Assembly: GCA_947566075.1 (NCBI GenBank)
Contig: CANOIM010000002.1
Location: 124,001-188,000 of the forward strand
Source of the DNA: an uncultured Eggerthellaceae bacterium
GTDB lineage: Bacteria > Actinomycetota > Coriobacteriia > Coriobacteriales > Eggerthellaceae
Direction of reading: 5' to 3'
Length of the DNA: 64,000 nt
Below, one piece after another: positions 1 through 7,413 of the stretch (the stretch's first letter is position 1; each line of letters starts with the position of its first letter). Below the pieces are notes generated by a model. It made no database searches, was not told the DNA's origin, and saw nothing but the letters and a program-made list of their open reading frames with translations. The position numbers were made by a program, and so were the translations under genes.

Positions 1-882
1 CCCGTTGACGATGGTAGCAGGCCTTCTTCAGCTTTGGCTTCCACTGATATCTGTGAGCCTTTCACCGACGGTCAGATGGACCTCATGGCCCTCATCGCTG
101 AGGGTATCGAAACGCGCTTGAAGGTCATGCCCGCCGCAAGCCGGGCACGAAATGAGCTCGCCCTTGTGGCTGAGGAGATGTTCAGGAGCGGACTAGTGGA
201 TGAGGGGAGGATGTCTCACGCGCTCAAGCGATACCGATGGAGCGTTGAGGATGACTTCGTCCTTCTTTGCGCCTCGGGAAGCCATGCTCCCTTCCTAAAA
301 GCTATGGAGGCCCGGGTCCTGGATATCATCGATGAGGTGCTGACCATTCGTTTGGATGAGCAGCTGGTGCTGGTAGTCAATAGCACGCGGTCGAAGGGGC
401 ATGAAGCATCATTGAGCCGGTTGGATTCGTTGTTCAAGCAAATGGGTCTCTGTGCGGGTGCTAGCTATCTGGCGAAGGGCTTCGCTGAGGTCGGTAGAGC
501 CTACGAGCAGTCTCGGATCGCTTTGCAGGTGGCAGCGGATGCAGGAGAGCAGGGCATCTTGCGTTTCGAGGGTAACCATGCCCGGTGCGCTGTTCATGCT
601 CTTGGTCAGCGGGCAACGGCTTTGGCGCTCGTGCATCCTGATGTGCTCGCATTGAGCAAGGCGAGCAACGCTTCGGTGCTCATCGAGACACTTGCCTGTT
701 TTCTGCGTCATGGAGGGAATGCCTCGCGCACGGCCCAGGAGCTGTTCTTGCATCGCAGTACGCTGCTCTATCGGCTCGACCGCATCCAGAGCATCATGGA
801 CATCGCCCTCAAGGATCTTTCTTTCGATGATTTCGCCGCGCTGTTGCTCTCTTGCTTGATCTTGATGGAGTCTCATGCCTAA
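1..882 (+). CDS. PucR/CdaR-family transcriptional regulator, 5' end outside window
   Basis: The frame is open from the first base, so the gene probably begins before the window; the first internal start (TTG at 34) is not convincing. The last 60 or so residues form the PucR-type C-terminal helix-turn-helix: a helix containing GNASRTAQEL, then a recognition helix HRSTLLYRLDRIQ, then the usual tail ending LLLSCLIL. The region before it looks like the GGDEF-like/activator part of CdaR-type proteins. Family members activate catabolic or transport operons in response to a metabolite; the target here is unknown because the upstream neighbour is missing. It converges on the TetR gene with a 41-bp gap. 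Confidence 0.75.
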   Translation, partial: PVDDGSRPSSALASTDICEPFTDGQMDLMALIAEGIETRLKVMPAASRARNELALVAEEMFRSGLVDEGRMSHALKRYRWSVEDDFVLLCASGSHAPFLKAMEARVLDIIDEVLTIRLDEQLVLVVNSTRSKGHEASLSRLDSLFKQMGLCAGASYLAKGFAEVGRAYEQSRIALQVAADAGEQGILRFEGNHARCAVHALGQRATALALVHPDVLALSKASNASVLIETLACFLRHGGNASRTAQELFLHRSTLLYRLDRIQSIMDIALKDLSFDDFAALLLSCLILMESHA

Positions 883-923
883 GCGCTCTCAAAGCATTCT
901 ATTTGCCCCATATTCTAGAGGCT

Positions 924-1487
924 TTAGCTGCCTATCTTCTCCACCGCGCGCATCCCGCCATCGATGAATGCGTCTATGATGCGGCGTATGCGCTCCCAAT
1001 CGTTCCTCTGGGCGAATTCGGATGTGGCCACCGCGTGGCATCCGCTCATCTGGAATAGGCGAAGAGCCCGCATGGCGCTCTGATCAAGCCCCCTCACGGC
1101 GGCATCGGCGTTCGCTTCCGGGTCTTCCCAGGTGAGGGCCATCATGGAAGGGAAGAATCGTGCTTCTCGGACCACGCCAGCGAAGCGCTCCTCTGAGCGT
1201 ATGCGATCGCAATAGAGCGGCTTGCCTTCTCCGGTACAGCCGATATCCTCAGAGCAGAACCGTTCAGAGAAGGTGCGCACGTCTGCCATGACCTCTGCTA
1301 CCAGCTCCTCATACACATCACCTAGGTTGTCATAATGGGCATAGAACGTGGCACGGCTCACGGAGGCTGCCTGAGCAAGCTCGCTCACGGTCACATCCAT
1401 CAAGGGTTTCGTTCGCAAGAGGCCCGCAAGGGCACCTCTGATGCGTTTAGCGCTCTGCTGGAATCTTGCGTCTTCCGTGAGGGACAT
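924..1487 (-). CDS. TetR/AcrR-family regulator
   Basis: A 187-residue protein starting MSLTEDARFQ. An N-terminal TetR helix-turn-helix is clear at about residues 15-55 (LLRTKPLMDVTVSELAQAAS, then VSRATFYAHYDNL). The open frame continues upstream to 1829, but that extension is not TetR-like and overlaps the DUF262 gene, so the ATG at 1487 is preferred. The C-terminal half is the variable ligand and dimer domain with no identifiable ligand. It is divergent from the two DUF262 genes, with a 114-bp gap holding an imperfect palindrome, so it may control itself and possibly those genes. This is inference from position only. Confidence 0.85.
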   Translation of the reverse strand: MSLTEDARFQQSAKRIRGALAGLLRTKPLMDVTVSELAQAASVSRATFYAHYDNLGDVYEELVAEVMADVRTFSERFCSEDIGCTGEGKPLYCDRIRSEERFAGVVREARFFPSMMALTWEDPEANADAAVRGLDQSAMRALRLFQMSGCHAVATSEFAQRNDWERIRRIIDAFIDGGMRAVEKIGS

Positions 1488-1520
1488 GAGAGGCTCATCT
1501 CTCTTGAAAGGGCCTATTGA

Positions 1521-1539
1521 ACAATTTGTACGATATTGT
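1521..1539. promoter_or_regulatory. Imperfect palindrome, candidate TetR operator
   Basis: Within the 114 bp between the divergent TetR and DUF262 genes, ACAAT (1521-1525) and ATTGT (1535-1539) form inverted half-sites around a 9-nt AT-rich centre. Size and position suit a TetR-type operator. The half-sites are short and could be chance. Confidence 0.3.
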
Positions 1540-1601
1540 AAGGCAAGAGAGGGCATGAGCGGCCATACTGCCTGGAGAAGATAGGGAAGCGAGGTGCCTT
1601 C

Positions 1602-2684
1602 ATGGAAGTGACGCAGAGCGGATTGCTGGATTTCATTGCTAGGGACGGGCGGTTCGTCATCCCTGCCTATCAGCGCTTGTATGCTTGGACCGCGTCTCAA
1701 TGCGAGGAGCTGTGGCTTGACATCATGAGGGCTGGCAGGGCTGAGAGGGACCACTTCATAGGTACGCTGCTCTATCGCGAGGATGCCAGGGGAGCCGATG
1801 GGCGCGTCTTCGAGGTGATCGATGGACAACAGCGGCTCATAACGGTTTCTCTCATCATCCTGGCTCTAGCGCAGTACCTCAATGCGCATCCCGAGAAGAT
1901 GATCCAGTCTGGGGTGGGCTCTGGGGCGCTCATGATGGATCTCATCGTAAAGGAAGGGGAAGCGCCCGGGAGTTCATGGCTCAAGCTCACCCCATCCCAT
2001 CATGATATCCCCGCCTATGTAGCAGTGGCCAGCGGCAAGGAAGCAGACCCCTCCTCTGCCATCGTGAAGAACCTCGTCTTCTTCAAAGAGAAGATGGAGG
2101 CAGATGCTTTTGACCCTCAAACGCTCTTCAAGGGATTGCGGCATCTGCTGGCCATTCTAGTGGAGGTGGATGATCCAGAAGAGGCCCAAGCCATCTTCGA
2201 GAGCATCAACTCCAAGGGCATGAGACTCAATGTGGCTGATATGGTGCGCAATTATCTTCTCCTGATCGAAAGCCATGATGAGCAGGCACGCTTATATGAA
2301 CAGTATTGGAAACCCAGCCAAGAGATGTTCGCGCCCGATCCTGGTTCGTTGAAGCTCAATACAGGGATCAAAAGCTGGCTTTCCGTGCGGCTCAAAGGGG
2401 CACGCATCCTGAGCGCAGATCAGGTTTACAGCTCATTCAAGAGATACGCCGAAGACGTGTATGAAGGGGAGAAAGAGCCCCTATTGCGGGAGCTTCGCGG
2501 TTTCTGCTTGATGTGGGCGGAGAACTATCGGTATCACGGAGTCAAGAAGTTCCGCTCGGGTTCTGCATGGGCTGAATTAGGCGCCCCTACGCTGACGGCA
2601 GGATACCCGCTTAAGAAGGCCACCAACGAAGCCTATGCCCAGAAGCTCCGCGAAGAGCTCTGTCAAGCGGATTCGCGCTGGTAG
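1602..2684 (+). CDS. DUF262 (GmrS-like) protein, first of a tandem pair, no HNH domain
   Basis: A 360-residue protein. Family signatures of DUF262/GmrSD N-terminal domains are visible: IPAYQRLYAW (about 20-29), VIDGQQRLI (about 72-80, the nucleotide-hydrolysis motif) and FESINSKGMRLNVADMVRN (about 199-217). In characterised homologues (type IV restriction GmrSD, SspE-like anti-phage effectors) this domain is a nucleotide-dependent sensor and is normally followed by a DUF1524 HNH nuclease; here the protein ends without one. Start: GAGGTG about 6 nt before the ATG. The next gene encodes a paralogue 29 bp downstream, presumably cotranscribed. A defence-related role is inferred from family only; the missing nuclease half is the odd point. 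Confidence 0.8.
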   Translation: MEVTQSGLLDFIARDGRFVIPAYQRLYAWTASQCEELWLDIMRAGRAERDHFIGTLLYREDARGADGRVFEVIDGQQRLITVSLIILALAQYLNAHPEKMIQSGVGSGALMMDLIVKEGEAPGSSWLKLTPSHHDIPAYVAVASGKEADPSSAIVKNLVFFKEKMEADAFDPQTLFKGLRHLLAILVEVDDPEEAQAIFESINSKGMRLNVADMVRNYLLLIESHDEQARLYEQYWKPSQEMFAPDPGSLKLNTGIKSWLSVRLKGARILSADQVYSSFKRYAEDVYEGEKEPLLRELRGFCLMWAENYRYHGVKKFRSGSAWAELGAPTLTAGYPLKKATNEAYAQKLREELCQADSRW

Positions 2685-2713
2685 GCCTTTCGAGAAGATG
2701 AGGAGGAATGGTC

Positions 2714-3739
2714 ATGATCGTATCCCTTGCGCCGCTTTTGGATATCCTGGGAGAGCCGGGAACGCGCTATCTCATCCCCGTTTTCCAGCGGGTGTATGCA
2801 TGGGATCAGATGCAATGCAGCCAGCTTTGGGATGACACCCTCAGGGCAGCGGAACAGGGCAAGACCCATTTTGCGGGTACCATCATCTCCCGTCCGGAAG
2901 CTGATGGTGTGCATGCATCTGGCTGTTCGAAGGCCCTTCGCCAAGCCAGCCTGATCGATGGGCAGCAACGTCTCACCACAGTCATGTTGATGCTCATCGC
3001 CCTGAGGGATCAGTGGCGTGAAGAGGGGGCTGCGGACCAAGCGGCGCAGGTAGAAGAGAGGTATCTCCATGCTGCTCCAGGCGTCCTCAGGCTGACATCG
3101 TCAGAGGCTGACGTGCCTACGTTGGCCCATCTGATCGATGGGGATGAGCTTCCTCCAGGCGAAGAACCCTCTCGGTTCCTCAAGGAGAATCACCGCTTCT
3201 TCAAGGAGAAGCTGGCATCTGCATCAGTGGGTGCAGATGCGGTGCTTGCAGGTTTGCGGGCCCTTCGGGTGGTGCTGGTGAAATTGGAGGAGGAAGACAG
3301 ACCGCAGCAAGTCTTCGAGAGCTTGAACGCCAAAGGGCGCCCGCTCTCCACCATTGACCTGCTCCGCAACGTGCTCTTGGTGAGATATGGCCAGGAGGAG
3401 CAAGAGCGCCTGTTCGACATCCATTGGTCTCCCATAGATGAGGCATTCCAGCGGTTCGGTGCCGAACAGGACATCTATCTTGATGCAGCCTTGCATGCCT
3501 GGTTATCCAAGAACGCACCAGATATCAATGCGGGGAAGCGCTCTGATCTGTATCAGGCGTTCAAGATCCATGTTGCCCAGAGCGCTTCTCTGTCTCTAGA
3601 GGAGCTGCTGGCATCCATCAGCGCTGAATGCTTGGCCTTCGCCGTCGATCCTGACACCCCTGAAGCCCGCAAGCATCTTGACTGGGTGGTGGATAAGCCC
3701 GAAGGCCTCATCTCCCAAAGGAAGCTCTTCGGAGATTGA
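2714..3739 (+). CDS. DUF262 (GmrS-like) protein, second of a tandem pair, no HNH domain
   Basis: A 341-residue paralogue of the preceding protein: IPVFQRVYAW (about 21-30), LIDGQQRLTTV (about 80-90) and FESLNAKGRPLSTIDLLRN are in the same order. An AGGAGG at 2701-2706 lies 7 nt before the ATG at 2714 but only 1 nt before the ATG at 2708, so 2714 is chosen. Like its partner it stops before any DUF1524/HNH half; full-length family members usually exceed 500 residues. The stop lies 46 bp from the outermost tRNA-Asp att repeat, so the pair sits right at the edge of the island. Whether the two make a hetero-oligomer, use a nuclease elsewhere, or are decayed cannot be seen. Confidence 0.8.
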   Translation: MIVSLAPLLDILGEPGTRYLIPVFQRVYAWDQMQCSQLWDDTLRAAEQGKTHFAGTIISRPEADGVHASGCSKALRQASLIDGQQRLTTVMLMLIALRDQWREEGAADQAAQVEERYLHAAPGVLRLTSSEADVPTLAHLIDGDELPPGEEPSRFLKENHRFFKEKLASASVGADAVLAGLRALRVVLVKLEEEDRPQQVFESLNAKGRPLSTIDLLRNVLLVRYGQEEQERLFDIHWSPIDEAFQRFGAEQDIYLDAALHAWLSKNAPDINAGKRSDLYQAFKIHVAQSASLSLEELLASISAECLAFAVDPDTPEARKHLDWVVDKPEGLISQRKLFGD

Positions 3740-3785
3740 TGCCACGTTGACGAGGGTCTTTTGAGATGGTGATTATGGAGAAGAA

Positions 3786-3830
3786 TGGCGGGATGTACGA
3801 GACTTGAACTCGCGACCCCCGACGTGACAG
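3786..3830 (-). repeat. Third copy of tRNA-Asp 3' end (attachment-site remnant)
   Basis: These 45 bp match the 3' part of the tRNA-Asp gene at 8157-8201 with a single mismatch (a C for T at position 33 of the repeat). The copy runs from the CCA end to the anticodon loop and then diverges. It marks the left end of the tRNA-anchored island. Confidence 0.85.
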
Positions 3831-3862
3831 AACGAAGATCGAGCCGACATTGTGCGCGGTTA

Positions 3863-4225
3863 TCAGTATCCTTTTCTGGCTACCGACCTATTCAAGTCGA
3901 ACTTCCACTGTTTCCACCATCCGAAAGCAGTAGCTTTATTCACACCGGCATCGGCATAGTACTTTTGAAGCTTCAGGAGGTTATGATAAAGCTCGTATTT
4001 CGTTGATTCTTCCACACCTTCGTCAAGTACGGTCATACTCACGAATTCCAGGATCGTTTCCCATTGCGAACGAAGCGCCTTCTCGTCATCCTCATACTTT
4101 TCCAGACGATAGACCTCCGGATAAATATCGAGGATCTGCCTCAGGAAACCGCCTTCCTGCCACATTTCAAGCTCGATCGAATCGAACTCGGATCTTGCCT
4201 TCAATTCGACTGGGAGCTCTATCAC
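3863..4225 (-). CDS. Unknown protein, translationally coupled partner
   Basis: A 120-residue acidic protein I do not recognise. The preferred start is the GTG at 4225, giving MIELPVELKARSEFDSIELE; it overlaps the stop of the upstream gene as GTGA, so translation is probably coupled. It looks soluble and mainly helical, with no signal peptide or membrane segment. A tryptophan-rich stretch (GWWKQWKF) lies near the C-terminus. Base composition is more AT-rich than the surrounding chromosome. With its partner it is the entire cargo of the 0.9-kb segment between two att repeats. A toxin-antitoxin or other two-gene module is possible but unproven. Confidence 0.6.
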   Translation of the reverse strand: MIELPVELKARSEFDSIELEMWQEGGFLRQILDIYPEVYRLEKYEDDEKALRSQWETILEFVSMTVLDEGVEESTKYELYHNLLKLQKYYADAGVNKATAFGWWKQWKFDLNRSVARKGY

Positions 4226-4599
4226 AGTCCCACCACCCAAGACTTCAAAACGTTGTCTATCTGCTCAATGATCTCAGGATTGGTAACGATCCTGAGATCG
4301 TCGCTTTCTGTGCCAACGCGCTCGTTGACCAGTTCGTTCAAACCGGATTCATACTCCACATGCAGATCGTCGAAGAAGATGTTCCCGCCGAGCAGATCAT
4401 CCTCTTCGGCCTGAAGCACGGCCTTTCCATTCCGATGAACCTGCATCCCCACAACGATCTGATTATTAACTGGGTCGACAGTGAACTTGATATATTCATC
4501 AAAATACCTTGGCGAACAGTCACGCAACCACTGAGGATCTACGTTATCCGTGAGCAGTACACCATAGCGGGGTATGTTCGAGTTATCCACGTTGTTCAT
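4222..4599 (-). CDS. Small unknown protein, faintly DUF5674-like
   Basis: A 125-residue protein starting MNNVDNSNIPRYG. GGAGG lies 7 nt before the ATG at 4599, which decides this start over the longer frame to 4659. The central part (an IVVGMQVH stretch, an acidic AEEDDLLGGNIFF stretch, then a VEYES segment and a final helix) follows the layout of DUF5674-type small proteins, a family of unknown function. This resemblance is from memory and weak. It overlaps the next gene by 4 bp. The pair lies between att copies 2 and 3, downstream of a terminator, and is lower in GC than the core genome. Confidence 0.6.
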   Translation of the reverse strand: MNNVDNSNIPRYGVLLTDNVDPQWLRDCSPRYFDEYIKFTVDPVNNQIVVGMQVHRNGKAVLQAEEDDLLGGNIFFDDLHVEYESGLNELVNERVGTESDDLRIVTNPEIIEQIDNVLKSWVVGL

Positions 4600-4661
4600 G
4601 TGATTCCTCCGTGACGTCTTTCGCATCAGAGCCGATATGGCTAGACAGGATGCTTTCAAGC

Positions 4662-4690
4662 AAAAAAGGCCAGAATATGCATCCTGGCCT
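4662..4690 (-). terminator. Rho-independent terminator next to second att copy
   Basis: Read on the minus strand: AGGCCAG, a 10-nt loop, CTGGCCT, then a run of T (A6 at 4662-4667 on the plus strand). It lies 11 bp past the second tRNA-Asp repeat, mirroring the terminator after the intact tRNA but with a different sequence. It would also stop transcription entering the unknown gene pair. Confidence 0.65.
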
Positions 4691-4701
4691 CGACATTCAA
4701 A

Positions 4702-4746
4702 TGGCGGGATGTACGAGACTTGAACTCGCGACCTCCGACGTGACAG
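4702..4746 (-). repeat. Second copy of tRNA-Asp 3' end (attachment-site remnant)
   Basis: All 45 bp are identical to 8157-8201 of the intact tRNA-Asp gene and diverge exactly inside the anticodon loop. Tyrosine integrases commonly cross over between the anticodon loop and the 3' end of tRNA genes, so this fits an attL/attR relic. Confidence 0.88.
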
Positions 4747-4763
4747 TCATTCACTTACGCCAC

Positions 4764-4863
4764 TACCCAACATTACTAAACACTATCTGCGCTGGTCAGA
4801 GCTATACATAACAATAACCAACGATACCTAACATTACGTGCAATGTGTCCTGAATGTGTCCTG
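4764..4863. repeat. Short direct repeats resembling integrase arm sites
   Basis: Just inside the second att copy, TACCCAACATTAC (4764-4776) and TACCTAACATTAC (4825-4837) differ at one base, and AATGTGTCCTG is repeated head to tail at 4842-4852 and 4853-4863. Short direct repeats beside a core site are typical of the arm regions of phage or ICE attachment sites. No integrase gene remains nearby. The rest of 4864-5130 shows no gene I can support. Confidence 0.4.
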
Positions 4864-5130
4864 TCAAACCAAAGGCAAGACACGCTCAAGCCTGCGTGTT
4901 GCATGGACTATCTTACCACAGGCGGTCTGGGTTGCCGAGAGGCACCTAGGCCGCTTTCTTCTTTCTTCGCCAGCAGAACGCTTTCTATACCTCTTGAGAA
5001 GCGATAACAGCCCATGCGTAACCAAGGCCACGCAAAAGCAACATCGCTCGTCTGCCGTCATCCTAGAGCTTCATGCCGTTCTTGAAGAAGGGTTAGGAGC
5101 CATGTTGCCCCAGATGATAGAATGGAAGAT

Positions 5131-5233
5131 GCCAAACATTTATGCAGGGAACAAATCCCAGCATCGAAAGTACATATGCCGGAGGGCATCTGTCCGACCA
5201 GTTGTGTACTTTCACGCTGCGTAAATGTTTGGC
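5131..5233. repeat. 103-bp nested inverted repeat
   Basis: Outer arms of 17 bp (5131-5147 and 5217-5233) match at 16 of 17 positions. An inner pair GAAAGTACA (5166-5174) and TGTACTTTC (5205-5213) is perfect, and the centre holds ATGCC-ggag-GGCAT (5176-5189). The whole would fold into a long branched hairpin in DNA or RNA. It carries no gene. It could be a MITE-like element, a folding-back origin-like site or an RNA leader for the DUF2510 gene 85 bp downstream. Confidence 0.75.
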
Positions 5234-5317
5234 GACATAGGGTGGATGTCCTCCAACATGTTTCGCTAAGCATCCTGCGACATCCGCTGAAACTCTCTCA
5301 CGCGGAGGTCGCCGAAC

Positions 5318-6178
5318 ATGGACAGCACCCAAATCTATTCACAGTCCCAAAGCATTCCAACGGGTTGGTATCGCGACCCTGAAAACCCAAACCTAGACCG
5401 TTGGTGGGATGGGAAGCGATGGACTGAAATGACAATGCCCTCTGATGGAAGCGCACCTAGGATATACAGCCCAGAAGAATACGCCAAGCAACGGGCTCTC
5501 CAAGAAGAAACTAATCGAATGATTGAAGAGCTTCAGGAAAAACAACATGCTGAAGAAAATGAGAAGTATCGTTCTGGAAAAGTTCGCCTATTGATAGCAA
5601 TTAGCAAACTGGCAGATGTCTTTGTGAAACTATCAATCACGATAGGCGTGGTCTTCGTACTAAGTATCTTGCCGGTAACCTTTACTCCACTTGGACAATG
5701 GCAGATTGGCGGGATGCCTCTTATAACTATAGCTTCATACATTGCGCGCATCTCAATCTATGGAGCGCTTCTTTCATCTGCGGTTGCAATGCCAATAATT
5801 GCTTTGTGTAGGAAAGGCATCTGGGAACAGCTGCTCGACCAATCATGGTCAGCTTATATACTGGAAAATGGTGTCATGGATGAAGATTACCTTCTAACAA
5901 AAAGGTACGTTACTATGGCAAAAGAAGCAACCGCTAAGCAGCAATACTGCACGATTATTGCTTTCCTTGTCGCCGCCTTCGCGGCATTTCTTGTCCACGA
6001 TCTACTCATTCTGCAGATTGGGAACCCATGGACTGACATCATTACTCTTATAACGATTCCGATTGTTGCTGGTGTTATTGGCTCTGTATATACATCTTCT
6101 ATTTCGAAGCAGTACGAATTGGAAGACAAAGCTATGTATACAAGAGTAAAAACCCTTCTCGACAATCCCCCCTTCTAG
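5318..6178 (+). CDS. DUF2510-domain membrane protein
   Basis: A 286-residue protein. Residues about 14-36 are a DUF2510 motif (GWYRDPENPNLDRWWDGKRW), a short domain common at the termini of actinobacterial membrane proteins. A charged, probably coiled-coil stretch follows (about 50-90), then four hydrophobic segments at about 98-117, 128-155, 209-227 and 232-252, and a charged tail. GGAGG lies 10 nt before the ATG. It sits alone inside the larger att-bounded segment with a lipoprotein gene 27 bp downstream, so the two may act together at the envelope. Function is unknown. Its GC content is visibly lower than that of core genes, in line with acquisition. Confidence 0.8.
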   Translation: MDSTQIYSQSQSIPTGWYRDPENPNLDRWWDGKRWTEMTMPSDGSAPRIYSPEEYAKQRALQEETNRMIEELQEKQHAEENEKYRSGKVRLLIAISKLADVFVKLSITIGVVFVLSILPVTFTPLGQWQIGGMPLITIASYIARISIYGALLSSAVAMPIIALCRKGIWEQLLDQSWSAYILENGVMDEDYLLTKRYVTMAKEATAKQQYCTIIAFLVAAFAAFLVHDLLILQIGNPWTDIITLITIPIVAGVIGSVYTSSISKQYELEDKAMYTRVKTLLDNPPF

Positions 6179-6205
6179 AGCGACAAGCAAATAGGAGGTC
6201 ACGTT

Positions 6206-6763
6206 ATGCGAAAAGCCGTTGCCACCCTCTTTATCATCTTGTTGATCTTTGCGTGTGCAGGATGCGGCTCGAATGCTTCAAGTCCCAAGAAGGTCAACGT
6301 GGTGGGTATGTCGCTCGCCGATGCCTGTGCGGAGCTTTACGACGCAGGCTGGATGCCTCATCCCGTTGACGAGACTCCCTATAGTGATTACGTACCCGGA
6401 GCATGGGAAAACGGCGTGCGCGATTACGATGACTGCAAAGTAACTCGTGTAGAGTTCTCGCCATCCGAATCAGCAGGAAGGGGCTATGCCACCGCGTCAA
6501 CATGCAAGGTGTACTTCGAGAGCAATTCGCAGCCTCAGCAAGAAGTGATATACGATTTAGATGTAAGGATGTGGCTATCTTGGTATGACATGCTTACGGA
6601 AAAGTTTGCGGCAAATGGAGCTACCGAAGAGACGGTTGCGAACATCAAACAGGCATACAACTACATCCTTGATTACGATGAGGATAAGGTACCGACTAGT
6701 CGAAAAGATGTGCACCAGCAAATCCTTGGGCGCTTCCAGGCTCTTCTCGATTTGGCTTCCTAA
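6206..6763 (+). CDS. Lipoprotein with PASTA-like segment
   Basis: A 185-residue protein with a lipoprotein signal: MRK, a hydrophobic core, then a lipobox ACAGC that would acylate the second of its two cysteines (Cys20). Residues about 30-52 (VNVVGMSLADACAELYDAGW) follow the PASTA pattern seen in cell-wall-sensing proteins, though only one copy is present. The C-terminal 70 residues are probably helical and unrecognised. A clear AGGAGG lies upstream of the ATG. It directly follows the DUF2510 gene in the same direction. Likely anchored to the outer face of the cytoplasmic membrane; role unknown. Confidence 0.82.
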   Translation: MRKAVATLFIILLIFACAGCGSNASSPKKVNVVGMSLADACAELYDAGWMPHPVDETPYSDYVPGAWENGVRDYDDCKVTRVEFSPSESAGRGYATASTCKVYFESNSQPQQEVIYDLDVRMWLSWYDMLTEKFAANGATEETVANIKQAYNYILDYDEDKVPTSRKDVHQQILGRFQALLDLAS

Positions 6764-6802
6764 TCCAACTACGGACTATCGGTATCAACCAAGGGGGCGC
6801 AA

Positions 6803-6880
6803 ATGTATCAGATAGGCCTGTTAATCGTTATCGCTTACTTCGTGCTGATGGTTGTCTTCGCATCGTGGGCAGATGATTGA
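6803..6880 (+). CDS. Possible 25-residue single-span membrane peptide
   Basis: A short reading frame starting MYQIGLLIVIAYFVLMVVFA encodes one continuous hydrophobic helix followed by a short SWADD tail. AAGGGGG lies 6 nt before the ATG. It comes 40 bp after the lipoprotein gene in the same direction. Tiny single-span peptides often modulate membrane complexes or act as type I toxins. Only the membrane nature and the ribosome site support it as a gene. Confidence 0.42.
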   Translation: MYQIGLLIVIAYFVLMVVFASWADD

Positions 6881-7413
6881 GAGACGTGCCCCCTATGCTG
6901 ATTGGGCAACTGGTGTAGGCGGTGCGCCTGATGTGTATGCATCGTTCATGTGCCGCGCCGCTTAGAGTGTCTGGAATGTCCGACGTACTCATACGACACA
7001 GAGGCACGCTCTACCAATACCGGGTTCACATCCCATCTACTACCAGCCTACAACAGGGCTACCGACCTGCTACTCCTGATAAATGTTCGACCCTGCAAAA
7101 CACGGGGCTAATCCTCACGGGTACTTCCAGTACTCCTAATCATCTTAGATAAGTAATATATACCCTCCCCTATGTCTTAAAGCTGGACATGCTAGCCAGC
7201 GCAGGGGCAGCTCCATACCTTGTGATGGGATTCTCGTTTCTCTGTAGGCGGGAGACTTCGTGCAGATGGGAACGTGGGTGCCCTAGCATCCCACCGGCTT
7301 GCCCGCTGTTCCCATGCTCGCGCTCAAGCCCTGCTCCGCCCGTGCCTAGTATTCGGTTGTCCTCCGTCTCACCCCAAGGCTCCGCCCCATTTCATCATCT
7401 TGGAAGAGAAGCG
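6881..7413. other. 533-bp noncoding stretch
   Basis: No reading frame here has a plausible start and protein-like composition. A small perfect hairpin AGGCG-gtg-CGCCT lies at 6917-6929. A tRNA-like TTGGTAGAGC on the minus strand around 7010 does not extend into a full cloverleaf. The stretch lies between the lipoprotein module and the HEPN gene and probably holds decayed mobile DNA. Confidence 0.4.

Noticed and set aside
1488..1829. N-terminal extension of the TetR frame
   Set aside because: It overlaps the DUF262 gene and has no TetR-like character; the TetR fold starts at the ATG at 1487.
3786..4746. Repeats at 3786 and 4702 as tRNA-Asp genes
   Set aside because: Both break off in the anticodon loop and have no D-arm or 5' acceptor strand, so they are fragments.
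4838..5224. 128-codon frame on the plus strand
   Set aside because: It runs through the integrase-arm-like repeats and the nested inverted repeat, without a ribosome site or protein-like composition.
7005..7045. tRNA-like string on the minus strand (TTGGTAGAGC and a GTGAACCC stretch)
   Set aside because: No acceptor, anticodon or T stems can be completed around it.
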